37,354 nucleotides of DNA. It comes from an uncultured Porphyromonadaceae bacterium. Its GTDB lineage: Bacteria > Bacteroidota > Bacteroidia > Bacteroidales > Muribaculaceae. A program made the position numbers and the translations under genes. The stretch lies in contig CAMTMX010000028.1 of NCBI GenBank assembly GCA_947073495.1, positions 1-37,354 of the forward strand. The letters run 5' to 3'. This document shows, piece by piece, positions 26,575-35,196 of the stretch; the stretch's first letter is position 1, and each line of letters begins with the position of its first letter. The notes below the pieces were generated by a model, which saw only the letters and a list, made by a program, of their open reading frames with translations, did no database searches and was not told the origin of the DNA.

Positions 26575-26721
26575 TTTCGCAAGCTCACTTAAGGTTTGGA
26601 GGTTAAGGGGTTAAAGGGTTATATCTATAGATAATATCTAACGAAACCGGATATCTTTCCACAATTGGAGATTAACCTTTTAACCTTATAACCTCATAAC
26701 CCTCAACTTTCACTTGCGAAA
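26575..26721. repeat. Long imperfect inverted repeat in the ompA 3' region
   Basis: The outer arms TTTCGCAAG (26575-26583) and CTTGCGAAA (26713-26721) are perfect. Inner arms at 26601-26621 and 26673-26693 are GGTTA-rich and pair over 21 positions, with one mismatch if G-U pairs are allowed. The middle parts pair loosely. The right arm also carries its own 9-bp hairpin (26703-26711 / 26718-26726). The whole foldback begins just after the ompA stop codon and ends before its terminator. Confidence 0.72.
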
Positions 26722-26727
26722 GTTGAA

Positions 26728-27987
26728 TTATTTATCTTCCTGAGTGAAAATAACGATACGGTTCCAATCGTTGGTATTGTATGGCTGAACGTTTGAACCA
26801 TCATATTTAACAACCAGACGGTCTGAAGAAATACCATACTTGTTGATAAGCTGATCAGCTACAGCATCCGCTCTTTTCTTTGAAAGCTCCATGTTGTATT
26901 CGCTTGTGCCGGTGTCTTTGTCAGCATAGCCGACTATTACAACCTTCTGATCGGGATTTGCCTTCAGCCATTCCGCCATATTGTAGACATTCACTTCTTC
27001 GGTAGGCATAATTTCGTCTGAATTGATAGTGAATCTTACTGTGGTCATAAGCGGAGCGTTGACACAATCTTTCTGGACAACAGGTTCGGGACAAGGAAGC
27101 TGGCTCTCAAGAGCAGCGATAGCCTGAGCGGATGCAAGATTTTCAGCTCGAAGGTTGTTAACCTCGTTGTTAAGTTCCGCAAGCTGACTCATTGAAGCGC
27201 AATCATTGTAGCTGCCCCATGTGCGTCCGCCGATATTGAAATTGAAACCGCCTACAGCAGCCACATTGGCCTCGATAGGTCTGCCATAGCTACATCCGTT
27301 CCAGTTATCGCCATAGAACGAAGCACGAGCCTCGGCAAAGAAATCTACATATTTGCAAAGACGGAAGCGGAACTGCACACCGGCAGTCACAGGCAATGTC
27401 CAGCTTGTGTTCTTGATCTTGCCGCTGTGCGGGCGTTCAATATTAGAAGCCACAGCATCACCGAACCCCCAAGTATAATCGCCACCGACACCTACAAACG
27501 GAATCACACTGACCACACGATCAGGATTAACACCGGCAATACTGTTACACATATCCCACATGAATTCAAGATTCAGGTTGACATGCTTTGCTTTTGACCA
27601 TCCGCTTACACCAGGCTTATCGCCATTGGGGTTATTCCAATGTAGTGACCCTGCAAAGCCGTTGAGTCGAAGACCGACGTATGGAGAGAACCAGTGACCG
27701 ACACCTACGTTATATGTAGCAGTCATATTTTGACGGCGCACGGCATGTCCGGGAGCCTTTGCTCCGTTAATACCTCTTTCCACGAATGGCTGATTGACTC
27801 CGGCACCAAGCTGGATAAACCAATTGTTACGCCAACTCTGGAAGTAACGGTCGGTGTTGTCACATGAATATTCAGTTACAGAAACTGCATCTTCCTCGAC
27901 TACCACGTCTTGAGCACTTGCTTTAGGAGCTAACACGAAACTCCCAGCACAAAGTGCCATTAAATAGTAAAGATTCTTAGCTTTCAT
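26728..27987 (-). CDS. OmpA-family outer-membrane protein
   Basis: A 419-residue outer-membrane protein. The signal peptide ends ASA-QD (cleavage after residue 25). Residues about 45-265 form a beta-barrel-like region with alternating aromatic and hydrophobic strands (YVGLRLNGFAGSLHW, VSVIPFVGVGGDYTWGFGD, FRFRLCKYVDFFAEARASFYG). A short coiled linker (QLAELNNEVNNLRAENLASAQAIAALE) follows, and then a C-terminal OmpA domain with VRFTINSDEI, VVIVGYADKDTGTSEYN and NMELSKKRADAVADQLI, the peptidoglycan-binding signature. It likely tethers the outer membrane to the cell wall and is abundant. It has a long predicted leader and an unusual 3' foldback. Confidence 0.93.
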   Translation of the reverse strand: MKAKNLYYLMALCAGSFVLAPKASAQDVVVEEDAVSVTEYSCDNTDRYFQSWRNNWFIQLGAGVNQPFVERGINGAKAPGHAVRRQNMTATYNVGVGHWFSPYVGLRLNGFAGSLHWNNPNGDKPGVSGWSKAKHVNLNLEFMWDMCNSIAGVNPDRVVSVIPFVGVGGDYTWGFGDAVASNIERPHSGKIKNTSWTLPVTAGVQFRFRLCKYVDFFAEARASFYGDNWNGCSYGRPIEANVAAVGGFNFNIGGRTWGSYNDCASMSQLAELNNEVNNLRAENLASAQAIAALESQLPCPEPVVQKDCVNAPLMTTVRFTINSDEIMPTEEVNVYNMAEWLKANPDQKVVIVGYADKDTGTSEYNMELSKKRADAVADQLINKYGISSDRLVVKYDGSNVQPYNTNDWNRIVIFTQEDK

Positions 27988-28133
27988 AATTAAACTTTTT
28001 AAGAATTTGGAATAGTTTGATGTTTATCTAAATAACATTTACTGATTTTTTTGGTTCATTAATCATAATTCAATTTATAACAGACATCACGCTTACCTTA
28101 ATCGCACTGTTGTCTGCCACATCAGGAATAACT

Positions 28134-28141
28134 CAAAGATA
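28134..28141 (-). promoter_or_regulatory. Putative -7 box for ompA
   Basis: TATCTTTG on the minus strand matches TAnnTTTG. It would give a leader of roughly 140 nt, long but plausible for a regulated outer-membrane protein gene. No TTTG is found at the normal -33 distance. Confidence 0.4.
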
Positions 28142-28257
28142 ATGCGATTAATAAATGCTTCAGTTCAAGATTTTGAAGTCTCCATCTTTTTGATTAATTT
28201 CGCAGTTTATTGTAGGAGTTTGTCTTCAGAATTTTAATCCGGTACACCCGAAACAAG

Positions 28258-29154
28258 ATGAAAACAAAGAAACGATACACGCTCATATTGGAAGACGGGT
28301 CGCGGCTTGAAAAAATCATTCAGGTCAGCGCCTCGCCAATAAAGTATGTCATTGCATGTATCATCATCTCTCTGTTTTTCATGTCTATAGGAGCCCTGAT
28401 TGTAGGTGTCACTCCGGCAAAAAATCTACTCCCCGGCTATCTGAAAGACTCAGAACGCGCCGCGACTGAAGAACATCACATGCGGCTTGATTCCCTTCAA
28501 CATCTGTATGAAACCAATGCTGCATATATTTCAAATATCATGGCTGTACTGAATCCTACAATGCCCAATCCGGACACCATATCAAAAGCACCCATGGTTT
28601 CTCAGATAGACGTGCCTTTTTCTGCGGATTCAATCTTGCCCACATCTTATGAGGAGAGAAAATTCCTTTCCATGATGAGGGAAAGAGAAAAATACAATAT
28701 ATCTGTCATAGCGCCTCTCGCGGCAGAAAGCATGATGTTTATGTCTGTGAATGAAGAAAGTATTGTGACAAACAACACAAAAGATGCTGTAAAGGCGGAA
28801 ATCATATTGTCAAAAGGCTCTCCTGTAGCCGCCATAGCCGACGGAAGAGTGATCGCTGTCTCTCAATCCGTCAGGGAAGGTGGAGGCACAGCTGTCACTA
28901 TTCAACATCAAAAAGGGTTTCTCAGCCGTTGCAACCGATTGGGCACAGTACTGATAGAACCCGGAGATATGGTCACAAGGGGACAGATTATAGCACTTAC
29001 GGAGTCAGGCAACTCAAGAAAAAACGAAATCATAACCATAGAAATGTGGCATAACGGGAATCAGTTGATTCCTTATGATTATTTAGGAGATAAAAACACG
29101 TCAACACCCCGATATCCTATAATTGATGAAGAAGTGGGAAGGGGTCGTTTATGA
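28258..29154 (+). CDS. Membrane-anchored LytM/M23-like protein lacking catalytic residues
   Basis: A 298-residue single-pass protein: a short cytoplasmic N-terminus, one membrane segment (residues about 31-51), a linker, and a C-terminal M23/LytM-like domain (about 175-290). The domain keeps the fold landmarks: KGSPVAAIADGRVIAV, GTAVTIQHQKGFLSRCNRLG, GDMVTRGQIIALTESG and ITIEMWHNGNQLIPYDYL. The zinc ligands are gone. The first His-x-x-x-Asp is absent before KGSPV, and the H-x-H that should precede the F-E-(V/M)-W strand reads Ile-Ile-Thr. It is therefore likely a regulator or scaffold of cell-wall enzymes, as EnvC and NlpD are. dxr follows after 30 nt. Confidence 0.83.
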   Translation: MKTKKRYTLILEDGSRLEKIIQVSASPIKYVIACIIISLFFMSIGALIVGVTPAKNLLPGYLKDSERAATEEHHMRLDSLQHLYETNAAYISNIMAVLNPTMPNPDTISKAPMVSQIDVPFSADSILPTSYEERKFLSMMREREKYNISVIAPLAAESMMFMSVNEESIVTNNTKDAVKAEIILSKGSPVAAIADGRVIAVSQSVREGGGTAVTIQHQKGFLSRCNRLGTVLIEPGDMVTRGQIIALTESGNSRKNEIITIEMWHNGNQLIPYDYLGDKNTSTPRYPIIDEEVGRGRL

Positions 29155-29184
29155 AATATTGAATAAAATTTTATCTAATTAACA

Positions 29185-30354
29185 GTGGATAACCAAATAA
29201 AGAATATTGCAATCTTGGGTAGTACCGGAAGTATCGGCACTCAGACCCTTGATATAATAGAGGAATATCCTCATAAATTTCGTGCATGCGTATTGACAGC
29301 GGGGAAAAAATGGGAATTACTCGCAAAACAGGCACGTAAATTTCTTCCTAAAAAAGTGGTCATAGCAGACACTTCCGCTTATCCGTTACTGAAGGATGCC
29401 CTTTCCGACCTTCCTATAGAAGTGGAGCAGGGAGCTCAGGCTATTGCCGACTCCACCACACTTCCGGAGGTGGACGTAGTGGTGACAGCAATGGTGGGAT
29501 ATAGCGGACTGATACCCACAGTGGCGGCGATAAATGCAGGAAAGACTATAGCCCTTGCAAACAAAGAGACTCTTGTAGTTGCCGGAGAAGTGATCACCTC
29601 AATGCTGAAGAAATCCCCATCTGAGATTATCCCTGTCGACAGCGAACATTCCGCCATTTTCCAATGTCTTGTGGGAGAAAAAACTTCTCAGGCAAGAAAA
29701 ATTCTTCTCACGGCAAGTGGCGGTCCGTTTAGAAACTTTTCCAAATCTCAGCTTGAGAATGTCACTGTTGCAGATGCACTTAATCACCCCAATTGGGACA
29801 TGGGCGCCAAAGTTACCATTGATTCCGCATCAATGATGAACAAGGGGTTTGAAATGATTGAGGCTCATTGGCTTTTCGGATGCCCGGCGGATAGGATCGA
29901 AGTTGTGGTACACCCTCAAAGCATCGTTCACTCAATGGTGGAATTCAACGACGGTTCTATAAAAGCACAACTGGGTGTGCCCGACATGCATCTTCCTATC
30001 AGATATGCTCTCGGCTATCCCGACAGACTTTCCACAGACAAGCCCGGTTTGACGCTTTCACAATATGCCAATCTTACTTTCGAGGCTCCCGATTACGATA
30101 AATTCCCCCTTTTGTCATATGCGTTCGAGGCGATAAAAAAAGGTGGGAACATGCCCTGCATTTTGAATGCAGCAAATGAAAGAGGTGTAGCGGCATTTCT
30201 TTCAGGAAGAATCAAGTTCACGGATATGCCGCGCATTGCTTATGCGACTATGCAGAAAACACCATTTATCGGTTCTCCTTCTCTTGAAGATCTCATTGCA
30301 ACAAATACGGAGGCTCTTGCAATCGCAGATGAATGGCTTTCACGCAATGCCTGA
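29185..30354 (+). CDS. dxr: 1-deoxy-D-xylulose 5-phosphate reductoisomerase
   Basis: A 389-residue enzyme for the second step of the non-mevalonate isoprenoid pathway, using NADPH and a divalent metal. N-terminal NADPH loop ILGSTGSIGTQTLD (residues 10-23). Metal and substrate motifs: PVDSEHSAIFQCL, LTASGGPFR, NHPNWDMGAKVTIDSASMMNKGFEMIEAHWLF, HPQSIVHSMVEF. Length and order are normal. The start is GTG at 29185: it sits a few residues before the Rossmann strand, as in the family, and no ATG fits. It is flanked by the dead LytM gene (30 nt) and rseP (63 nt). Confidence 0.96.
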   Translation: MDNQIKNIAILGSTGSIGTQTLDIIEEYPHKFRACVLTAGKKWELLAKQARKFLPKKVVIADTSAYPLLKDALSDLPIEVEQGAQAIADSTTLPEVDVVVTAMVGYSGLIPTVAAINAGKTIALANKETLVVAGEVITSMLKKSPSEIIPVDSEHSAIFQCLVGEKTSQARKILLTASGGPFRNFSKSQLENVTVADALNHPNWDMGAKVTIDSASMMNKGFEMIEAHWLFGCPADRIEVVVHPQSIVHSMVEFNDGSIKAQLGVPDMHLPIRYALGYPDRLSTDKPGLTLSQYANLTFEAPDYDKFPLLSYAFEAIKKGGNMPCILNAANERGVAAFLSGRIKFTDMPRIAYATMQKTPFIGSPSLEDLIATNTEALAIADEWLSRNA

Positions 30355-30417
30355 TCTGGACATTATTTATTACAATATTTTTCAAACAATTTATTTTGCG
30401 GCAATGCCGTCATATTA

Positions 30418-31881
30418 ATGGATACATTTCTTATCAAAGCCACTCAGCTGATAATGGCTTTCGCCTTATTGGTGATCATTCATGAATTCGGTCATTTCCT
30501 TTTCGCCCGTATTTTCGGAGTGAAAGTGGAAAAGTTTTATATTTTTTTCGATCCTTGGACAGAATTGTTTAAATGGAAACCTAAAAAATATATCGGAGGC
30601 TTAGGCAAACAAAAAAATCTTTCGGGTGCTGACTCTGACGAAGGCTCGGAATCTGAAGCATCATCCAAGCAAGGGAAAAAGAAAAAATCCTCTTTCTGGG
30701 GCGATACTGAATACGGTATCGGATGGCTTCCTCTCGGAGGATATTGCAAGATATCGGGCATGATCGACGAGTCGATGGACAAAGAGCAGATGCAACAGCC
30801 TCCCAAGGAATGGGAATTCCGAACAAAACCGGCATGGCAACGTCTTCTCATAATGATAGCCGGTGTGCTCTTCAACTTTCTTCTCGCAATTGTGATTTAT
30901 GCCGGAATAGTATATGCCACAGGTGAAAGATATGTCACATTCAAGAATGCGGAAATGGGTATGGCATATTCCGGAGAAGCGCATAAGATCGGATTCCGTG
31001 ATGGCGACATTCCGCTGTTTGCTGACGGGGAAGAACTTCTTGTACCCGGCGAGGCAAGATTAAAAATGATCCAGGCGGATGTAGTGAAGGTGCTTCGCAA
31101 TGGCACAGACACTGTCGACATTAAAATTCCTAAAGATTTCATATTCGCTATCGAGAAGGAAACAAAAAGCGACACGGCTATGATCAACTTCATGACATAC
31201 CGCATCCCTGCCCTGATTTCACAAGTCGTGGCAGGAGAAGGGGCTGCGAAAGCCGGGATAAAGGTCGGGGACAGAATTATAGCTATTGACAGCGTCCCCA
31301 CTCTTTCGCTCGACAAGTTTCTACCCACTCTTGCAGGTCATGAAAATGAAACCGTCACGCTCACTGTCCTGAGGTCTGAGGGTAACCGCACGGATACCCT
31401 GTCTGTTCCTGTGACGCTCTCAGATGCATCAAAAATGGGAGTCGGTCTTGAGCTTGACCCCTCAAAATTCTATAAGACTGAAGAAAAGCGATATTCCCTG
31501 CTCCAGTCAGTGCCGAGAGGCATTGAGATGGGAACCGACAAACTGACCTCCTATGCCCAGTCGATGAAACTTGTATTCACCAAGGAGGGGGCAAAGAGCG
31601 TAGGTGGATTCGGTTCTATCGGTGCTATCTTCCCTGAGAAATGGGACTGGATCGCATTCTGGAATATTGCCGCTTTCCTTTCGGTGGCTCTCGCATTCAT
31701 GAATATCCTTCCGATACCGGCGCTTGACGGCGGGCACGTGCTCTTCCTGCTGTATGAAGTGATCACAAGACGGAAACCATCTGAAAAATTCCTTGAATAT
31801 GCCCAGATGATCGGTATGGGTTTGTTGATCCTGTTGCTCCTCTATGCCAACGGAATGGACATCATCCGTCTTTTCAAATAA
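30418..31881 (+). CDS. rseP: RseP-type site-2 protease
   Basis: A 487-residue intramembrane zinc metalloprotease. The metal site is His22-Glu23-x-x-His26 in the first membrane segment, with the third ligand in NILPIPALDGGHVLF near residue 433. One clear PDZ domain lies around 265-330 (VAGEGAAKAGIKVGDRIIAIDSVP), with a second, weaker one before it. The cytoplasmic loop after segment one holds an unusual insert (about residues 62-102) rich in Ser, Glu and Lys. In other bacteria RseP cleaves anti-sigma factors and leftover signal peptides; the target here is unknown. It is followed by the methyltransferase after 20 nt. Confidence 0.93.
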   Translation: MDTFLIKATQLIMAFALLVIIHEFGHFLFARIFGVKVEKFYIFFDPWTELFKWKPKKYIGGLGKQKNLSGADSDEGSESEASSKQGKKKKSSFWGDTEYGIGWLPLGGYCKISGMIDESMDKEQMQQPPKEWEFRTKPAWQRLLIMIAGVLFNFLLAIVIYAGIVYATGERYVTFKNAEMGMAYSGEAHKIGFRDGDIPLFADGEELLVPGEARLKMIQADVVKVLRNGTDTVDIKIPKDFIFAIEKETKSDTAMINFMTYRIPALISQVVAGEGAAKAGIKVGDRIIAIDSVPTLSLDKFLPTLAGHENETVTLTVLRSEGNRTDTLSVPVTLSDASKMGVGLELDPSKFYKTEEKRYSLLQSVPRGIEMGTDKLTSYAQSMKLVFTKEGAKSVGGFGSIGAIFPEKWDWIAFWNIAAFLSVALAFMNILPIPALDGGHVLFLLYEVITRRKPSEKFLEYAQMIGMGLLILLLLYANGMDIIRLFK

Positions 31882-31901
31882 GTATCTGACCTTATTCCAA
31901 T

Positions 31902-33080
31902 ATGAAAACGATAAAACTTAAACCTCGGAAAGAGGAATCAATCCTCCGGCATCACCCTTGGGTGTTTTCAGGAGCGATAGCCTCTCTTCCTGACGAAATT
32001 GAAGAAGGGAATCTCGTAAAAGTGGAGTCTGCCGACGGCAAGGTTCTCGGCTATGGACACTATCAGATAGGGAGTATCGCTGTCCGGCTGCTGACTTTCG
32101 GCGACACTCCGGTGACCGACGACTTCTTTAAAACCAGACTTGAATCAGCATGTCGTCTGCGTCAGACATTAGGACTGATGCGCGAAGACAACAACTGCTT
32201 CCGCCTCGTGCATGGAGAAGGGGATTTCCTGCCGGGTCTTGTAATCGACATCTATGGAGACACCGCTGTGGTACAGGCTCATTCTCCCGGTATGCACTTC
32301 GAACGCATGAAAATTGCCGACGCACTTACGGAATTGCCGGAATTGCCTGTAAGGAATGTATACTACAAGAGTGAGACCACCCTTCCATATAAAGCCCAGC
32401 TTGACCCTCAGAACGATTATCTGATTGGTAAATTCGATGGCAATATCGCGATTGAAAACGGTTTGCGTTTCAATATCGACTGGCTGCGCGGACAAAAAAC
32501 TGGTTTTTTCGTCGATCAGCGCGAAAACCGCTCTCTCCTTGAGAAATATGCAAAAGGGAGAAAGGTGCTCAACATGTTCTGCTACACCGGAGGATTCTCG
32601 GTATACGCAATGCGCGGAGGAGCCGTGCAGGTGGATTCGGTAGATTCTTCTGCAAAGGCTGCCGCACTTACCGATGCGAATATCGAGCTTAACTTTCCGG
32701 GGGATCCCCGCCATAAGACCCATGCGGAAGATGCCTTCAAGTATCTTGCCGATATGGAAAAAGACGCCTACGACCTCATAATCCTTGATCCCCCCGCATT
32801 TGCAAAACATCGCTCGGCTTTGAAAAACGGACTTATCGGATACCGCAAACTTAATGCCAAGGCGTTTGAAAAAATAAAACCGGGAGGAATACTGTTTACG
32901 TTTTCCTGCTCACAGGTGGTGACACGCGAGATGTTCCGTCTTGCAGTGTTTACAGCCGCAGCGCAGTCCGGTAGAAAAGTGCGTATACTTCATCAGCTAA
33001 CCCAGCCCGCAGACCATCCGGTCGATATTTCGCATCCGGAAGGGGAATACCTTAAAGGTCTCGTGCTTTATGTAGAATAA
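31902..33080 (+). CDS. Class I SAM-dependent rRNA methyltransferase, RlmI-like
   Basis: A 392-residue methyltransferase with an N-terminal PUA domain (residues 1-75: IKLKPRKEESILRHHPWVFSGAI) and a C-terminal Rossmann methyltransferase domain. SAM-binding segment KVLNMFCYTGGFSVYAMRGGA, acidic strand VDSVDSS, catalytic DLIILDPPAFAKHRSA and the FTFSCSQ motif carrying the catalytic Cys. This architecture is that of RlmI, which makes m5C1962 in 23S rRNA. It begins 20 nt after rseP and ends 2 nt before the next ATG, so it sits inside the same operon. Confidence 0.92.
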   Translation: MKTIKLKPRKEESILRHHPWVFSGAIASLPDEIEEGNLVKVESADGKVLGYGHYQIGSIAVRLLTFGDTPVTDDFFKTRLESACRLRQTLGLMREDNNCFRLVHGEGDFLPGLVIDIYGDTAVVQAHSPGMHFERMKIADALTELPELPVRNVYYKSETTLPYKAQLDPQNDYLIGKFDGNIAIENGLRFNIDWLRGQKTGFFVDQRENRSLLEKYAKGRKVLNMFCYTGGFSVYAMRGGAVQVDSVDSSAKAAALTDANIELNFPGDPRHKTHAEDAFKYLADMEKDAYDLIILDPPAFAKHRSALKNGLIGYRKLNAKAFEKIKPGGILFTFSCSQVVTREMFRLAVFTAAAQSGRKVRILHQLTQPADHPVDISHPEGEYLKGLVLYVE

Positions 33081-33082
33081 TC

Positions 33083-35110
33083 ATGAACAAAACATTATCA
33101 ACTTTTATCTTAGCCTCTATGCTATCTTTACAAGCCGGAGCCGTGGTAGACAAGAATTTCGACTATCATGTAGACCGTTTTGCCGACATCGAGGTGCTCC
33201 GTTACGAAGTTCCTGAATTCGACCGTCTTTCTCTCAACCAGAAAAAGATGGTATATTATCTGTCGCAGGCAGCACAATACGGCAGAGACATCCTGTGGGA
33301 TCAGAACGGGAAATACAACCTCCAGATCCGTAAACTTCTTGAGAATATCTACACCAATTACAAGGGTGACAAAAATTCTCAGGAGTTTAAAGCCTTTGAG
33401 AAATATCTCAAACAGGTATGGTTCGGCAATGGCATTCATCACCATTACTCCACGGATAAATTCAAACCGGATTTTTCTGAGACATTTTTCACCGATCAGG
33501 TAAATGCTCTTCCGGAGAACCTTCTACCGCTAAACCCCGGTGAAAACCGTCAGCAACTTCTTGCCACACTCACCCCGGTCATCTTCGATCCTACTGTAAT
33601 GCCTAAAAGAGTGAACCAGGACGGATCAGTCGACGTGGTTGCCAACTCCGCCTCAAACCTATATGGCGATGGCGTCACCCAGGCTGAAGTCGAGGCTTAT
33701 TATGCGGCGTTGAAAGATCCAAATGACAAGGAACCTGTTTCATACGGACTGAACGCAAAGGTAGTCAAAGAGAACGGTAAAATAAAAGAGGAGCATTATC
33801 ATCTCAACGGTCTTTACGGTCCGGCGATTGCCAAGATAATCTATTGGCTCGATATGGCGAAGGGTGTTGCCGAAAGTCCGGAACAGAAAGCGTATATCAC
33901 CAAACTGATCGACTACTATATCACCGGCAATCTCCGCGACTTCGATGAGTATTCCATACTGTGGGCTGAAGATACTGCCTGCGATGTAGACTTTGTAAAC
34001 GGTTTCATCGAAAGCTATGGAGACCCCCTGGGAATGACCGGATCATGGGAATCTTATGTCAATTTCAAGAACAAGGAGGCTTCTTCCCGCACAGAAACAA
34101 TCTCAGGCAATGCACAGTGGTTTGAAGATCATGCACCGATCGACCCGAAGTTCCGCAAACCGTCAGTGAAGGGCGTTTCTGCAAAGGTGATCAATGCCGC
34201 GATGCTTGGTGGCGACGCGTTTCCTTCCACGGCTATCGGCATCAATCTTCCGAATGCCGACTGGATCCGTGCCGCTCACGGTTCTAAATCAGTGACAATC
34301 GAGAATATCACAGAGGCTTACGACATGGCTTCACATGGCAACGGCTTCAATGAGGAATTCGTGATCGACGCTCCCACACGCAAAATGCTTGAGGACTATC
34401 TTTACATCACTGATATGCTTCACACTGACCTTCATGAGTGTCTCGGACATGCATCAGGACAACTTATGCCGGGAGTTGAATCAGAAGCCCTCAAGGAAAA
34501 TGGCTCTGCTCTCGAAGAGGCACGTGCTGACCTTTTTGCGCTCTACTATCTTGCCGACCCCAAACTTCAGGAACTCGGTATTCTTGAAAATCCCAATGCA
34601 TATCAGGCTGAGTATTACAAGTTCATGCTCAACGGACTCATGACTCAGCTCAACCGTGTAGAACCGGGTAAGGATGTTGAGGAAGCACACATGCGCAACC
34701 GTCAGCTTATTGCCTCCTGGGCGCTCGACCACGGTAAGAAAGGGAAAGTTGTGGAGTTAGTGAAGAAAAAAGGTAAGACATACGTAAAAATCAATGACTA
34801 CCGCAAGCTTCGCGAGCTGTTCGGTCAGCTACTTGGAGAAATTCAGCGTATCAAGAGTGAGGGAGACTACAAGGCTGGAGCCGATCTTATCAAAAAGTAT
34901 GCTGTGAAAGTTGATCCCAAACTCCACAAGGAGGTGCTTGACCGTTTCTCAAAACTCAACATACCACCCTATCGCGGATTTATCAATCCTGTTTACGAAC
35001 CGGTATATGATGAGAAAGGCAACATAACCGACGTAAAACTAAAATACGGTGAAGATTTCAAAGACCAGATGCTCCGTCTGAGCCAGGACTACACCACACT
35101 CGGGTTCTAA
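33083..35110 (+). CDS. Dipeptidyl peptidase III (M49), exported
   Basis: A 675-residue zinc peptidase that removes dipeptides from the N-terminus of short peptides. The zinc motif His451-Glu-Cys-Leu-Gly-His456 is the M49 signature (HExxGH), and Glu478-Glu479-Ala-Arg-Ala-Asp483 supplies the third ligand. The start has a signal peptide (MNKTLSTFILASMLSLQAGA), so the enzyme is likely periplasmic, as in other Bacteroidales, unlike the cytosolic eukaryotic form. Length is typical. The ATG is 2 nt after the methyltransferase stop. Confidence 0.94.
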   Translation: MNKTLSTFILASMLSLQAGAVVDKNFDYHVDRFADIEVLRYEVPEFDRLSLNQKKMVYYLSQAAQYGRDILWDQNGKYNLQIRKLLENIYTNYKGDKNSQEFKAFEKYLKQVWFGNGIHHHYSTDKFKPDFSETFFTDQVNALPENLLPLNPGENRQQLLATLTPVIFDPTVMPKRVNQDGSVDVVANSASNLYGDGVTQAEVEAYYAALKDPNDKEPVSYGLNAKVVKENGKIKEEHYHLNGLYGPAIAKIIYWLDMAKGVAESPEQKAYITKLIDYYITGNLRDFDEYSILWAEDTACDVDFVNGFIESYGDPLGMTGSWESYVNFKNKEASSRTETISGNAQWFEDHAPIDPKFRKPSVKGVSAKVINAAMLGGDAFPSTAIGINLPNADWIRAAHGSKSVTIENITEAYDMASHGNGFNEEFVIDAPTRKMLEDYLYITDMLHTDLHECLGHASGQLMPGVESEALKENGSALEEARADLFALYYLADPKLQELGILENPNAYQAEYYKFMLNGLMTQLNRVEPGKDVEEAHMRNRQLIASWALDHGKKGKVVELVKKKGKTYVKINDYRKLRELFGQLLGEIQRIKSEGDYKAGADLIKKYAVKVDPKLHKEVLDRFSKLNIPPYRGFINPVYEPVYDEKGNITDVKLKYGEDFKDQMLRLSQDYTTLGF

Positions 35111-35125
35111 ACTGATCTCCCGATA

Positions 35126-35175
35126 AAAAATCGAAAGCGGAAAGATTTTCTGGTCTTTCCGCTTTCGGTTTTTAT
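35126..35175. terminator. Bidirectional terminator after the dipeptidyl peptidase III gene
   Basis: CGAAAGCGGAAAGA (35132-35145) pairs perfectly with TCTTTCCGCTTTCG (35154-35167) around an 8-nt loop. A T-rich tract lies to the right and AAAAAAT to the left, so it serves both the five-gene run (plus) and the nitroreductase (minus). Confidence 0.9.
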
Positions 35176-35196
35176 TATATAGCCGGAATATTTGAT

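Noticed and set aside
32169..32810. Minus-strand frame of 213 codons inside the rRNA methyltransferase gene
   Set aside because: Antisense to a gene with intact PUA and SAM motifs; composition typical of shadows.
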